Assembly (NCBI GenBank): GCA_947452675.1
Contig: CANGDL010000007.1
Location: 1-64,000 of the forward strand
Direction of reading: 5' to 3'
Length of the DNA stretch: 64,000 nucleotides
DNA from: Microbacteriaceae bacterium
Lineage (GTDB): Bacteria; Actinomycetota; Actinomycetes; Actinomycetales; Microbacteriaceae
Position 1 is the stretch's first letter. Each line of letters starts with the position of its first letter. The notes below the pieces were generated by a model, which made no database searches, was not told where the DNA came from, and saw only the letters and a list, made by a program, of their open reading frames with translations. Below are positions 9,440 to 18,812 of the stretch, piece after piece. A program made the position numbers and the translations under genes.

Positions 9440-11108
9440 ATTACTTCTCAATAACCTCGATCCAGAACAACAGGAGGCGGCTCGATCGCTGGTTGGACCA
9501 ACCTGCATACTCGCTGGTGCCGGCACTGGAAAAACGCGCACAGTGACTCATCGAATTGCCTACGGAATTGCAAAGGGCTACTTTGCGGCCAATAGAGTGC
9601 TTGCCCTCACCTACACGAATCGCGCTGCGGGGGAACTTCGGGCTCGCCTTCGCCAGCTTGGCATCGGCGCGGTATCGGTTAAGACTTTCCACGCTGCAGC
9701 CTTGGCTCAACTCGAGTATTTTTGGCCCCAGTTTGCCGGGGTGCCGGCTCCAAGTGTGCTCGAATCCAAGGCTTCACTAATCGCCAAGGTCGCCGAGTCA
9801 CAAAAGATTCGGCTGGAAACTGGTGGCGTTCGCGAACTTGCCTCCGAAATCGAGTGGCGAAAATTTTCAATGCTGAGCATGGATGAATATGCAGCGCTTG
9901 CTCCGAACCGTCCAAAGGTTGCTGGGCTAAGCGCGGCCAAAAATGTCGAACTTCAACAGGCCTATGAGGATGCCAAGGTCAAAGCTCAGCGCATTGACTG
10001 GGAAGACGTCTTGGTGCTGACTCTTGGCATGTTGCGAGCCGAACCCAGAGCTCTCGCGCACGTCCATCAGCAATATCGCTTCTTTACAGTGGACGAATAT
10101 CAAGATATCTCGCCACTTCAACACTCTTTGCTTGATGTTTGGCTAGGTGAACGAAGTGAGCTCTGCGTGGTCGGCGACCCTAACCAAACTATTTATTCGT
10201 TCACCGGGGCAACCAGCAGCTATCTTCAAAATTTTGGAAGCACATATCCCGATGCAAACATCATTCACCTGACCCGCAACTATCGTTCGACACAGCAGAT
10301 AGTCAACTTTGCCAATCGTCTAACCGAAGACTCAGGTCTAGTCGAGCCTTTGCAATCCCAAGGCGAAATCGGGTTGGCACCTCGGACAATCTCATTTGCC
10401 AACATCCAGGATGAGTGTGCCCATGTGGCATCAACCATCAAGAGCAAACTGGACCAAGGGATAAAAGCTAGCGATATAGCGGTTCTATACCGCGTCAATG
10501 GCCAATCGGAATCTGTCGAAAATGCCTTGGCTCAAGCTGGCATTGACTATCAGGTTCGCGGTGGTGAACGCTTCTTCAATCGTGTTGAAATTCAGGCTGC
10601 TATTCGAGCCATCAGAGCCGAGGCAGTCTCAGGCACCGCTAAACCGTTGTTCCAAATGGTGTCGGAAATTTGTCGGTCTTTGGGGTGGCAGACCCAAGCA
10701 CCAGTCGAACCAGGTTTGATGCGAGATAAATGGGAATCGCTAAATTCTCTAATTGCGATCACGGATGAGCTGCCTCCCGAAGCCACGATCTCAGACTTCG
10801 CTGCCGAACTCGAAGAGCGTCAACGTTCGCAACATGAACCTATCAAGGCCGCCGTCACGCTATCAACGATTCATGCCGCAAAAGGGCTCGAGTGGGATTT
10901 CGTCTACATAGTTGGTCTTACCGAGGGATATTTACCGATCAGTTACGCTCAAACCGAGTCAGAAATTCGCGAGGAAAAACGGCTCTTGTACGTTGGCATA
11001 ACGAGGGCTAAGCGAGAAATCACCCTCACCTGGCCTATGCGTGATTCCTATTCCACGCGTGATCGCGAGCCTTCACGTTTCTTTACTCAGCTGCTAGCTC
11101 GAGGTTAG
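9417..11108 (+). CDS. uvrD2: UvrD2-like SF1 DNA helicase, short form
   Basis: A 3'-5' superfamily 1A helicase: Walker A AGAGTGKT (33-40), VDEYQDISP (about 225), GDPNQTIYSFTGA (about 252), HAAKGLEWD (about 486) and LYVGITRAKR (about 524). At 563 residues it ends shortly after motif VI. Mycobacterial UvrD2 (about 700 residues) continues with a four-cysteine region and an HRDC domain, neither of which is present. It starts inside nudC and is the third UvrD-family gene in about 10 kb. The UvrD2 name is based on position and similarity; biochemical equivalence is not shown. Confidence 0.85.
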   Translation: MGVQLDPELLLNNLDPEQQEAARSLVGPTCILAGAGTGKTRTVTHRIAYGIAKGYFAANRVLALTYTNRAAGELRARLRQLGIGAVSVKTFHAAALAQLEYFWPQFAGVPAPSVLESKASLIAKVAESQKIRLETGGVRELASEIEWRKFSMLSMDEYAALAPNRPKVAGLSAAKNVELQQAYEDAKVKAQRIDWEDVLVLTLGMLRAEPRALAHVHQQYRFFTVDEYQDISPLQHSLLDVWLGERSELCVVGDPNQTIYSFTGATSSYLQNFGSTYPDANIIHLTRNYRSTQQIVNFANRLTEDSGLVEPLQSQGEIGLAPRTISFANIQDECAHVASTIKSKLDQGIKASDIAVLYRVNGQSESVENALAQAGIDYQVRGGERFFNRVEIQAAIRAIRAEAVSGTAKPLFQMVSEICRSLGWQTQAPVEPGLMRDKWESLNSLIAITDELPPEATISDFAAELEERQRSQHEPIKAAVTLSTIHAAKGLEWDFVYIVGLTEGYLPISYAQTESEIREEKRLLYVGITRAKREITLTWPMRDSYSTRDREPSRFFTQLLARG

Positions 11109-12137
11109 GTGACAAGAGCAAGATTCGTGTTTTTGCCAGGTGAACTCGGTTATCTGACCCGATTTTGAATCGAGTTCATATCCCGTGAGCTCCCGCGAAG
11201 TCTGCTCGAAGCCGCCAACATCATCAAGGTGCGCGAGCATTTTTTGAATTGCGAGACCCCCGCAAAACAACCGACTTGCGGCGTCGTCCAAGCGATTTTT
11301 CGAGGTCACAAGTTGACTCGCGACCACGGGCCAACTGGGATCCTGATCGACCCTCGCCTGTTCCAAACAAAAGAGGCAGGGCCCTCTTCCGGGAACAATC
11401 AGTGGGCTCACGGCCGCCTTGTCGCCTTCGAACGACACAGCCAGGTGTGGCACATCCCTGTTTAGCCATTGAACATAGCGACGGGGTTCGATGGCTTGTT
11501 GCGCCACTATCACTGCACAGTCAACCACTTCGAGATTTCGACTAGTAAGGTGATGGCCGGGAATGACTTTCATCTGATTTGGTGAACCGGCTAGCAATGC
11601 ACTGATTGCGTCGATTTTAAGTTTTCCCAACAATTGACTCGGATAGGCGCTCGGGCCGAGGTCAGCTGTTTCGACCCGGCTTTGATCGTGACTTACAAGC
11701 CTGCCGACACCAGCGGAAGCTAGGCCGAGCGCGATGGCTAAACCCGCACTACCAAGATCGTCGAGGTGAACGGCTCGGAATTGTCTTTGCATCAGAACTG
11801 TTGCGCCGTCTGCTGAATTCAGCAAGCTTGCGCGGATGATTTCTGCGAAAGCGCCTGCGACAAAATCTTCGCTGAGTGGCACTTTGATGGGTTCTAAGTT
11901 TTTGAGTAACACAGGAGCGAGCGCGTCGACCAGCCCTTGGCCTTCATGCTGAATAACGCCAAGATCATCCATCAAACTCGGCAGTTGCTTGTCGGCAATC
12001 CCGCGATAAAGTGCGGCAATCAGACGTTCTTGAGCGGGCGACAGGGAGTTGAAAATAACTTTTTGGCTTCCTAAACCAATTTGCAAACTGTTTAGGTCTC
12101 GCGATAGTGCTTGTTGATGTGGGTTGATTCGTAGCAT
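11094..12137 (-). CDS. Orphan ThiF/TOMM-type E1-like protein
   Basis: About 347 residues. The middle resembles the Rossmann nucleotide-binding part of ThiF/E1-like proteins (DDLGSAGLAIALGLASAG), but the glycine motif is loose and I see no clear ATP-binding arginine/aspartate set. A CLFC pair in the second half and a C-terminal SCSCH could form the structural zinc site seen in ThiF-like proteins. It occupies the place of Rv3196 in Mycobacterium. No precursor peptide, dehydrogenase or other azole-forming partner is visible, so a role in peptide modification is not supported here. The start is the ATG at 12137; a TTG lies one codon upstream. Its end overlaps uvrD2. Confidence 0.6.
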   Translation of the reverse strand: MLRINPHQQALSRDLNSLQIGLGSQKVIFNSLSPAQERLIAALYRGIADKQLPSLMDDLGVIQHEGQGLVDALAPVLLKNLEPIKVPLSEDFVAGAFAEIIRASLLNSADGATVLMQRQFRAVHLDDLGSAGLAIALGLASAGVGRLVSHDQSRVETADLGPSAYPSQLLGKLKIDAISALLAGSPNQMKVIPGHHLTSRNLEVVDCAVIVAQQAIEPRRYVQWLNRDVPHLAVSFEGDKAAVSPLIVPGRGPCLFCLEQARVDQDPSWPVVASQLVTSKNRLDDAASRLFCGGLAIQKMLAHLDDVGGFEQTSRELTGYELDSKSGQITEFTWQKHESCSCHLTSS

Positions 12138-12194
12138 CAAGCAAGTGAATCAAGGGACGGTGAATCTTGCCCGCTTTATCCCCAGATTCTGGTC

Positions 12195-13487
12195 TTATTC
12201 GCCTAGTAGTTCTCGCAGTGCCCGGTCCATTGCGTCGCCCTGAGACGCGCCGGCCGTGAGTTTTGCAATAAGTCCGCTTGGGTTAGCGATGTCTTCGGCG
12301 CTTGGTACAAGATCGGGGTGACTCCAGAGAGCATCGCGTCGTTCGGCTCCTAAAGCAGTGCCGATTTGTCGCCACATCTGAGCAGCTTCGCGAAGTTTTC
12401 TTGGGCGAAGTTCCAGCCCAACAATCGTCCCAAATGTCTGCTCGGCTGGGCCGCCGGTTGCCCTTCGACGACGCACCGCTTCAGAGATCGCGACCGCTTT
12501 AGGCAAAAGCTTTGTCGCGTCCTCGGTTATCACGTCAACCCAGCCTTCAATTAGCGCTAGAAGCGTTTCGATTCGATCTAAGGCGAGCTGCTGTTCGTCT
12601 GACCTTGGTGCGATAAATGCTCCGGTTTCTAGTGCGCGTTTCAATTCATCCGAGTTAGTTGCATTGAAATCCTCGGCAATCTCATTGATGCGCTCGGAGT
12701 CGATCTTTATGCCAGCTGCATAGTTCGCAACCTGGCCGACGATTGCATCCCGTAGCCACTTGCTGTTTTTGAAAAGACGGGTGTGTGCCATTTCTCGCAC
12801 GCAAAGGTAGATGTAAGCCTGGTCGACTTCAACTTCTAAGCCTTGGATGAAGCTGGCCATGTTTTGAGGCACGAAAGCAACACGTTGGTCCTGGAATATT
12901 GGCAAGCCGATGTCGCCGCCGGAGACTACCTCCGCCGAAAGTTTGCCAATCGCTTGGCCAAGTTGCATTGCGAAGAGAGCACCGCCGGCGGATCGCATCA
13001 AACCATTCGCGTCGCCCAAAATTGACGAGAGTTCCTCGGGTGCGTTTTCTCTCAAATTCTGGGCTAGAGCCTCGCTCATTCGATTTGCGACTGGTGCAGA
13101 GAGCGCTTCGAAAAGTGGCATCGCGTCGGCTACCCAAAGTTCTCTGGTTAGAAGTTTTGGCTCGTTGTTGAGCCCCGGCATAGCTGTGGCTTGGTCAAGC
13201 CATAGGCTTCCGACAGACAAGGCATCACGGATAGATTTGCGTGCGTCTTCACTAACTGCGTAAGCGCCCTGGCGTGCCAGAGCCCGAGCCTGGTCAGTGG
13301 CCAGCTTCCAGTTGACGGAACCATCTGCATTTTCGGAACTGCCCAACGCGGCCTGTAACTGTTCCACCATTTTGGCAATGAGTTTTGGGTCGTTTGGCAG
13401 CCCAGCTGCAGCAGCTAGGTCGGCCGCGTCACCACCATTGCCTGACATAAAATCCTTGAGAAACTTTTCGAAGTCTTCTGGGTTCAT
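12195..13487 (-). CDS. DUF2342 zincin-like protein
   Basis: A 430-residue actinobacterial protein annotated in the family as a zinc-dependent metalloprotease (Rv3195 type). Features are a Met/Gly/Asp-rich N-terminus, a helical body and the family segment VREMAHTRLF (about 230-239) followed by KNSKWLRD. The HExxH zinc signature reads RExxH: the second His (H235) and the Glu are present but the first His is Arg. Catalytic activity is therefore uncertain. It is divergent from the S16 protease gene, an order shared with Rv3195/Rv3194c. Confidence 0.8.
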   Translation of the reverse strand: MNPEDFEKFLKDFMSGNGGDAADLAAAAGLPNDPKLIAKMVEQLQAALGSSENADGSVNWKLATDQARALARQGAYAVSEDARKSIRDALSVGSLWLDQATAMPGLNNEPKLLTRELWVADAMPLFEALSAPVANRMSEALAQNLRENAPEELSSILGDANGLMRSAGGALFAMQLGQAIGKLSAEVVSGGDIGLPIFQDQRVAFVPQNMASFIQGLEVEVDQAYIYLCVREMAHTRLFKNSKWLRDAIVGQVANYAAGIKIDSERINEIAEDFNATNSDELKRALETGAFIAPRSDEQQLALDRIETLLALIEGWVDVITEDATKLLPKAVAISEAVRRRRATGGPAEQTFGTIVGLELRPRKLREAAQMWRQIGTALGAERRDALWSHPDLVPSAEDIANPSGLIAKLTAGASQGDAMDRALRELLGE

Positions 13488-13621
13488 GACGTTAAAGGTA
13501 AACCTCCATCCCTGTGAAGTTCCAGAGATTGGCCCCGATATTTGCTCTTGTTCGCGCTAAGCGTTCAAACTGATGTGACACAGATGTGGCTTTGTCGGCC
13601 CATCCGCATAGGCTTAAGCCA

Positions 13622-14686
13622 ATGTCAACTAAGTCTCGCGCCCGCAAACTTACGGGCATAGGTTTCCTAGCCCTATTTATGGGCTGTCTTTTTGCGCTTG
13701 TTTTCCTCCCGACCCCTTATGTGATTGAGCGACCTGGACCGGTCTTCAACGTTCTCGGTCAAAGCGGTGGCAGGCCAGTAATCACAATCGACGGGGTTTC
13801 CTCTTATCCGACCACCGGCAAGCTTGATGTCTTAACGGTGAGTGTTCTTGGCAACCGTGAAAACACACCTAGCTGGATCGAGTTGGGTTGGGCTTCACTT
13901 GACCCAGCGCAGGCCGTGGTGCCAATTGATGTGATGTATCCACCGAGTGTGAGCACGGCCCAGGTGGCTGCCGAATCTACGGCCATGATGGAAGAATCTC
14001 AGCAGGATGCGGTGGCTGCTGCACTGACACAGCTCGGCTATACGGTCCCCGCTCACGTATACGTAAGTGAAGTGTCCAAGGGGAGCCCATCTTCCGGGAA
14101 ATTGGTTGCCGCAGATTTCGTATTGAAGGTAAACGGCGTTGACATCAAGGATGTCGACCAGATGCGTACGATCATAAATCAATTCGCGCCGCATGGTCCG
14201 CTCAAAGTCGAGGTAACGCGCGACGGTCAAAAGGTTGTGGAAACGATCACGGCTACCAAAAATGCCGAAGGTAAGTATCGACTCGGCATTCTGGCCGGTT
14301 ATAAATACGACTTCCCGGTAAAGATCAAGTTGCAACTTGGTGACGTAGGCGGGCCAAGTGGGGGCATGATGTTTGCACTTGGAATCATTGACCGCCTCAC
14401 TCCCGGTCAACTTACTGGCGGTAGGCACATCGCAGGTACGGGAACCATTGACGCTGCAGGCAACGTTGGGCCAATCGGAGGAATTCGCCACAAGCTTTAC
14501 GGTGCGGCCAATGCCGGCGCCACAATTTTCCTTGCCCCGGCCTCAAATTGCGACGAGGTCGTCGGTCACATTCCGGGAAACTTGAAAGTCGTGAAGGTCA
14601 GCACCCTCTCAGAGGCTAAAGCTGATCTCGAAATCATCGCAACCGGCACCGACCCCGCAACTTTGCCGACCTGCACAGCTAAATAA
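13622..14686 (+). CDS. PDZ-Lon (S16) membrane-anchored protease, YlbL type
   Basis: A 354-residue protease anchored by one N-terminal helix (about residues 8-30, GFLALFMGCLFALVFL) with its domains outside the membrane. A PDZ domain covers about 145-215, followed by an S16 domain with the Ser-Lys dyad: S246 in GGPSGGMM and K291 in GIRHKLYGA. I prefer ATG 13622 over the GTG at 13586 because the extra 12 residues lack family character. It matches Rv3194c and B. subtilis YlbL. The downstream UPF0182 gene starts 12 bases after the stop. Confidence 0.88.
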   Translation: MSTKSRARKLTGIGFLALFMGCLFALVFLPTPYVIERPGPVFNVLGQSGGRPVITIDGVSSYPTTGKLDVLTVSVLGNRENTPSWIELGWASLDPAQAVVPIDVMYPPSVSTAQVAAESTAMMEESQQDAVAAALTQLGYTVPAHVYVSEVSKGSPSSGKLVAADFVLKVNGVDIKDVDQMRTIINQFAPHGPLKVEVTRDGQKVVETITATKNAEGKYRLGILAGYKYDFPVKIKLQLGDVGGPSGGMMFALGIIDRLTPGQLTGGRHIAGTGTIDAAGNVGPIGGIRHKLYGAANAGATIFLAPASNCDEVVGHIPGNLKVVKVSTLSEAKADLEIIATGTDPATLPTCTAK

Positions 14687-14698
14687 AAGAAGGACAAA

Positions 14699-17563
14699 AT
14701 GACCAACGCAACTCGTTCGTCTCGCCGCATAACGCCTTTTCGCCTTTCAATCCTGATTGTTGTGGTTCTGGGAATTGGTTTTGCCGGTTATGCGAGTGTT
14801 CTGACTGACTTTCTTTGGTTTGACCAGCTCGGATTCTCAAGCGTCTTTCTAACTCAGGTATTCGCGCAAATAGGAATGTTTGTCGTTGGCGCCGCGGTTC
14901 TTGGCGGCATTTCCGGATTGAGCCTCCTATTCGCATACCGGAGTCGTCCCATTTATCTAAAGTTCCCAGATCAAAATGACCCTTTTGGTCCTTATAGACA
15001 AATCATTGAGCAACTTCGTAAAGGCGTGTTGATTGGGTTACCGATTTTGCTCGGTATCTTTGGCGGCGTCGCATCGATTTCAAAATGGGACGTGGTTTTG
15101 GCTTGGCTAAATCGCACCTATACGGGGCAGGTTGACCCTCAATTCGGCTTAGATATCTCGTTTTACTTCTTCGACCTACCGTTCCTCACGGCAGTGACAA
15201 CATACGCTTCAGCAACAATCCTGATCTCGGGCTTGCTCGCATCCTTCGTGCACATTGTCTTTGGCGGCATCAGGTTCAATGGCCGAAAGTCGTCGATCAG
15301 CAAGCCAGCTCGAATTCAGATTTCAATCATGGCCGCACTTTATCTTGCGGTTCAGGGCGTGAGTCTCTGGCTTGATCAGTACAAGACGATGACAAGTGCA
15401 ACCGGTCTCTACACGGGCGCCACTTATTCAGACGTCAAGGCGACCATCCCAGGCTTCCAAATCTTGGCACTGGTTTCTGTTGTCGTTGCGGCAACTTTCT
15501 TGATCACAGCATTCATCGGTCAATGGCGCTTGCCGGTTATGGCGACCGGTCTCATGGTGGTCAGTTCGATCATCCTTGCCGGAATTTACCCTTGGGTAGT
15601 TCAGACTTTTCAAGTTGGTCCGAACGAGAGAACTCTTGAATCTGTCTACATCGACCGGAATATCGAAGCGACCCGGAAGGCCTACGGGCTCGACCAGGTT
15701 GAAAACCAGGATTACCAGGCAACCACCAATGCGACAGCGGGCGCGCTGCGTGCAGATGCTGAAACTACGGCAAACATCAGAATCATCGATCCAACTTTGG
15801 TGAGCTCTTCGTTTCGTCAACTTGAACAGTTTCAGCAGTATTACAACTTCGAAAATCACCTAGATGTCGACCGTTACGCATTCAACGGTAAGACTCAGGA
15901 CACCGTCATCGCCGTTCGAGAGCTGAACCAGGCAGGCCTTGGAAGCGCCCAGTCTTGGTATAACAACACAATCGTTTACACCCACGGATACGGCGTCGTT
16001 GCCGCTTACGGAAACCAGGCGAGCACGGATGGTCAGCCGGTGTTCTTGCAGTCTGGCATTCCATCCAAGGGTGCACTCGGGTCTTATGAACCACGCATCT
16101 ACTTCGGTGAAAGCTCACCAACTTATTCGATTGTCGGTTCTGCTAAGACGGTCAAGCCACGTGAGTTCGATTATTCGGCAGGAAATTCTGAGTCGGACCA
16201 GACTTATACAACCTTTGCCGGAAACGGCGGACCAACCCTTGGCAATCTAATCACTCGGCTTGCATACGCGCTCAAATTCCAAAGCGAACAGATTTTGCTT
16301 TCTGACGCCGTGAATGACAAGTCGCAGATCCTTTACAACCGCAACCCTATCGATCGCGTAAAGGCTGTCGCACCTTATTTAACCTTGGATAGCGACGCCT
16401 ACCCGGCTGTCGTCGATGGCAGAGTTCAATGGATTATCGATGGCTATACAACCTCGGCAAACTATCCATATTCTCGAGCTGAGAACTTCAGCGAAACTAT
16501 CGCTGACACTTCAACCACCAAGGCATTCAACCGAGGTTCAATTAACTACATCCGCAACTCGGTCAAAGCAACCGTTGACGCTTATTCCGGAGCGGTCAAG
16601 CTGTATGCCTGGGATACCGCGGATCCAATCTTGAAGACGTGGTCAAAGGTCTATCCGGGTACCTTGCACCCGGTAAGCGAAATGTCTGGCGCACTCATGA
16701 GCCACGTTCGCTATCCGGCAGATCTTTTCAAAATGCAACGTGCGATCTTGGGCAGCTACCACGTAACAGACTCGGGCTCGTTCTATTCGCAACAAGACGC
16801 ATGGATGACTCCAAATGATCCTGTTGGCGTCACGACTACCAGCACCGGCACATTGCAGCCGCCATACTACTTGACCATGCAGGTGCCTGGTAGTGCGGCA
16901 CCATCCTTCTCCATTTACAGCACTTTCATTCCTCGATCAACTGGTGAATCGAGCAGAAATGTGCTGCGAGGTTACCTTGTAGCAGACTCTGACGCCGGCT
17001 CGACGGCTGGTCAGGTTTCGACTAGTTATGGAAAGCTTCGATTGCTCACACTTCCAAAGGCTCTGAACTTGCCCGGCCCAGGTTTGGTCCAAAATAATTT
17101 CAATGCCGACTCCGAAGTATCTCGCCTACTCAACATCCTGAGACAAGGTTCGACCACGGTTCTCAACGGAAACCTACTGACTTTGCCAGTGGGCGGGGGC
17201 TTGCTCTACGTTCAGCCGGTTTACATTAAGTCGACCGGTGAGACCAGCTATCCATTGCTCAAGAAGGTATTGGTTGCGTTCGGTGACAAAATCGCCTTCG
17301 AGGACACTCTGACCGCTGCGCTGGATTCTCTTTTCGGTGGAAATTCTGGTGCCGGCACTGGCTCTGTAACACCTTCTCCATCGACGCCGGGCAGCACCGG
17401 GTCAGCGCCTGCAAGTGGAGCGTTGAAGGCGGCACTCGCTCAGGCTAGGCAGGCGATGCTTGATAAGCAGCAGGCTATGACTGCAGGAGACTGGACAGCC
17501 TATGGCAAGGCGGAAAAGGCACTGAAAGCAGCAATAGATGCTGCATTGGGAGCTGCGAAGTAG
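14699..17563 (+). CDS. UPF0182 family large membrane protein
   Basis: A 954-residue protein of the UPF0182 family (Rv3193c type). The N-terminal third holds about seven membrane helices, with GFAGYASVLTDFLWFDQLGF near residue 30 typical of the family. The middle is a large extracytoplasmic domain with many Tyr/Asn. The C-terminus has a Ser/Thr/Pro/Gly linker and then an Ala/Lys-rich helix (ALAQARQAML…). An AGAAGGA ribosome site precedes the ATG. Its function is unknown. Co-localisation with the PDZ-Lon protease is conserved across actinobacteria and suggests a shared envelope role. Confidence 0.92.
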   Translation: MTNATRSSRRITPFRLSILIVVVLGIGFAGYASVLTDFLWFDQLGFSSVFLTQVFAQIGMFVVGAAVLGGISGLSLLFAYRSRPIYLKFPDQNDPFGPYRQIIEQLRKGVLIGLPILLGIFGGVASISKWDVVLAWLNRTYTGQVDPQFGLDISFYFFDLPFLTAVTTYASATILISGLLASFVHIVFGGIRFNGRKSSISKPARIQISIMAALYLAVQGVSLWLDQYKTMTSATGLYTGATYSDVKATIPGFQILALVSVVVAATFLITAFIGQWRLPVMATGLMVVSSIILAGIYPWVVQTFQVGPNERTLESVYIDRNIEATRKAYGLDQVENQDYQATTNATAGALRADAETTANIRIIDPTLVSSSFRQLEQFQQYYNFENHLDVDRYAFNGKTQDTVIAVRELNQAGLGSAQSWYNNTIVYTHGYGVVAAYGNQASTDGQPVFLQSGIPSKGALGSYEPRIYFGESSPTYSIVGSAKTVKPREFDYSAGNSESDQTYTTFAGNGGPTLGNLITRLAYALKFQSEQILLSDAVNDKSQILYNRNPIDRVKAVAPYLTLDSDAYPAVVDGRVQWIIDGYTTSANYPYSRAENFSETIADTSTTKAFNRGSINYIRNSVKATVDAYSGAVKLYAWDTADPILKTWSKVYPGTLHPVSEMSGALMSHVRYPADLFKMQRAILGSYHVTDSGSFYSQQDAWMTPNDPVGVTTTSTGTLQPPYYLTMQVPGSAAPSFSIYSTFIPRSTGESSRNVLRGYLVADSDAGSTAGQVSTSYGKLRLLTLPKALNLPGPGLVQNNFNADSEVSRLLNILRQGSTTVLNGNLLTLPVGGGLLYVQPVYIKSTGETSYPLLKKVLVAFGDKIAFEDTLTAALDSLFGGNSGAGTGSVTPSPSTPGSTGSAPASGALKAALAQARQAMLDKQQAMTAGDWTAYGKAEKALKAAIDAALGAAK

Positions 17564-17605
17564 GTTCGCTTCGCAACTTTATTCGTGCTACACTTGGAAC
17601 TTCGC

Positions 17606-17679
17606 CGCGGGGTGGAGCAGTTCGGTAGCTCGCCGGGCTCATAACCCGGAGGTCGTAGGTTCAAATCCTGCCCCCGCAA
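17606..17679 (+). tRNA. Initiator tRNA-Met (CAT)
   Basis: A 74-base cloverleaf with acceptor arms CGCGGGG / CCCCGCA, D-arm GGAGCAG…GGTAGCTC, anticodon loop CTCATAA (anticodon CAT), and T-arm GTAGG TTCAAAT CCTGC. The 1:72 pair is a C-A mismatch and the anticodon stem ends in three G-C pairs (GGG/CCC), both hallmarks of the formyl-methionine initiator. The CCA end is not encoded. A strong terminator follows 27 bases downstream. Confidence 0.95.
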
Positions 17680-17706
17680 CTAGAAATACATCGCTAGCGG
17701 TGAAAC

Positions 17707-17740
17707 AACCCGGCCCATTCGTGGGCCGGGTTTTCTATTT
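17707..17740 (+). terminator. Intrinsic terminator after tRNA-fMet
   Basis: A perfect 11-bp stem AACCCGGCCCA / TGGGCCGGGTT with a TTCG loop, followed by TTCTATTT. It would end the tRNA transcript. Confidence 0.9.
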
Positions 17741-17787
17741 GTGTATAACTTGGGCGAGCGCTCTCGCGATTCATCTATCGTGCATCC

Positions 17788-18726
17788 ATGAATCTTCAGA
17801 ATTTCACGCGCGTTGCGGCAATCACCAGTGCTGGGTTCCTTTTGGCTGCTTACCAATTCACCCCAACCCCCTCTTGGGCTTGCTCTGCTTCCGGTGGAGT
17901 TGGCTACAGCTACGGGGCTCAGACATCCGCAACCTCAATAACCGTTTGCGCAAAGGCAGTTGTGCAAAACGTTTCGACTTCAGCGGCGAAGCCAGCAGCA
18001 CCAACCCAGACAAAACCGAAGCCGGCGCCGAAGCCCGTAGCCAAGCCAGTGGCCAAGCCAACGCCGGTGCCCGCCCCTAAGCCTGCAGCTAAACCATCAC
18101 CAAAGGTGGTTTTGCTCACTCCGATAAAGGTTGGAGTGCCCGTCACACTTCAGAAACCGGTTGTGCCGTCGCCACCAAAATCTACCCCTAAGCCATCGGC
18201 ACCGGTCAAAGCACCGGTAACCCCAAAACCAAGCGCCCCGGTTATCAAAGTAGCCACCACCAGCTCCTCAGGTGAAGCAAGTTTCAGCCCAGCTGGTCTC
18301 GTTATTCTGGCCAGTTCTAATTCAGTTGACAGCCAAACACAGGTCACATTTTCAACAAATGCGATGCAGCACTTCAAGATTGGAAGCCTGCTAGGCAAGT
18401 CGACCCAAGTTCAGTTTGTTCCGGGTCAGCCAAACTGGAGCTTCGGCGATGGCATGAGCGCGATTGGAAGTTCCGTAAACCATCGGTTCGCAACTCAGGG
18501 TTCGCACATCGTCTACGCAAGTGTGGTTTATGCGGTTAGCTACCGCATCTCGGGTGAAACGAACTGGGTTGAAAGCGGTTCGATTACCGTGGCGGATTCC
18601 ATCTCGGTCTTAGTCGCCTCCGTTGCGAACCCGCCCCACCTTCCGACTTTGACACCGATCTCGAATGTTCGGTTAGTCGGCCAAAATTGCGCCGAAAATC
18701 CTCATTCGTTCGGCTGTTCGACATAA
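17788..18726 (+). CDS. Secreted Pro/Lys/Ala-rich protein with PKD-like domain
   Basis: A 312-residue protein that I cannot assign to a named family. It has an N-terminal export signal (hydrophobic AAITSAGFLLAAY, possible cleavage near PSWA-CSA). A low-complexity linker of KP/AP/VAKP repeats covers about residues 75-150. A β-rich domain with NWSFGDGMSAIG and NHRFATQGSHIVY resembles PKD/Ig-like folds used in surface adhesion. It ends with two cysteines (NCAENPHSFGC). The linker probably spans the cell wall, as in other actinobacterial surface proteins. There is no sortase motif or C-terminal membrane anchor, so it may be released or held non-covalently. It stands alone between a terminator and htrA. 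Confidence 0.75.
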   Translation: MNLQNFTRVAAITSAGFLLAAYQFTPTPSWACSASGGVGYSYGAQTSATSITVCAKAVVQNVSTSAAKPAAPTQTKPKPAPKPVAKPVAKPTPVPAPKPAAKPSPKVVLLTPIKVGVPVTLQKPVVPSPPKSTPKPSAPVKAPVTPKPSAPVIKVATTSSSGEASFSPAGLVILASSNSVDSQTQVTFSTNAMQHFKIGSLLGKSTQVQFVPGQPNWSFGDGMSAIGSSVNHRFATQGSHIVYASVVYAVSYRISGETNWVESGSITVADSISVLVASVANPPHLPTLTPISNVRLVGQNCAENPHSFGCST

Positions 18727-18812
18727 TCTTCAGATAACTTTCAGGTTGTTTTCATAGACTAATCAGACTTGCTTGCGATGCTCGTTGCAAAGCCAAGTTT
18801 GAAAGGTTAGAC

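Noticed and set aside
790-11108. Three helicases as a defence island
   Set aside because: AdnA, AdnB and UvrD2 with NudC follow the conserved actinobacterial housekeeping order; no restriction, toxin or other defence genes are present.
13895-14491. Minus-strand frame of about 200 codons
   Set aside because: Lies opposite the S16 protease, whose catalytic motifs are intact; no family features.
17538-18080. Plus-strand frame running through the tRNA-fMet gene
   Set aside because: It crosses a tRNA and a terminator, and overlaps the start of the secreted protein in another frame.
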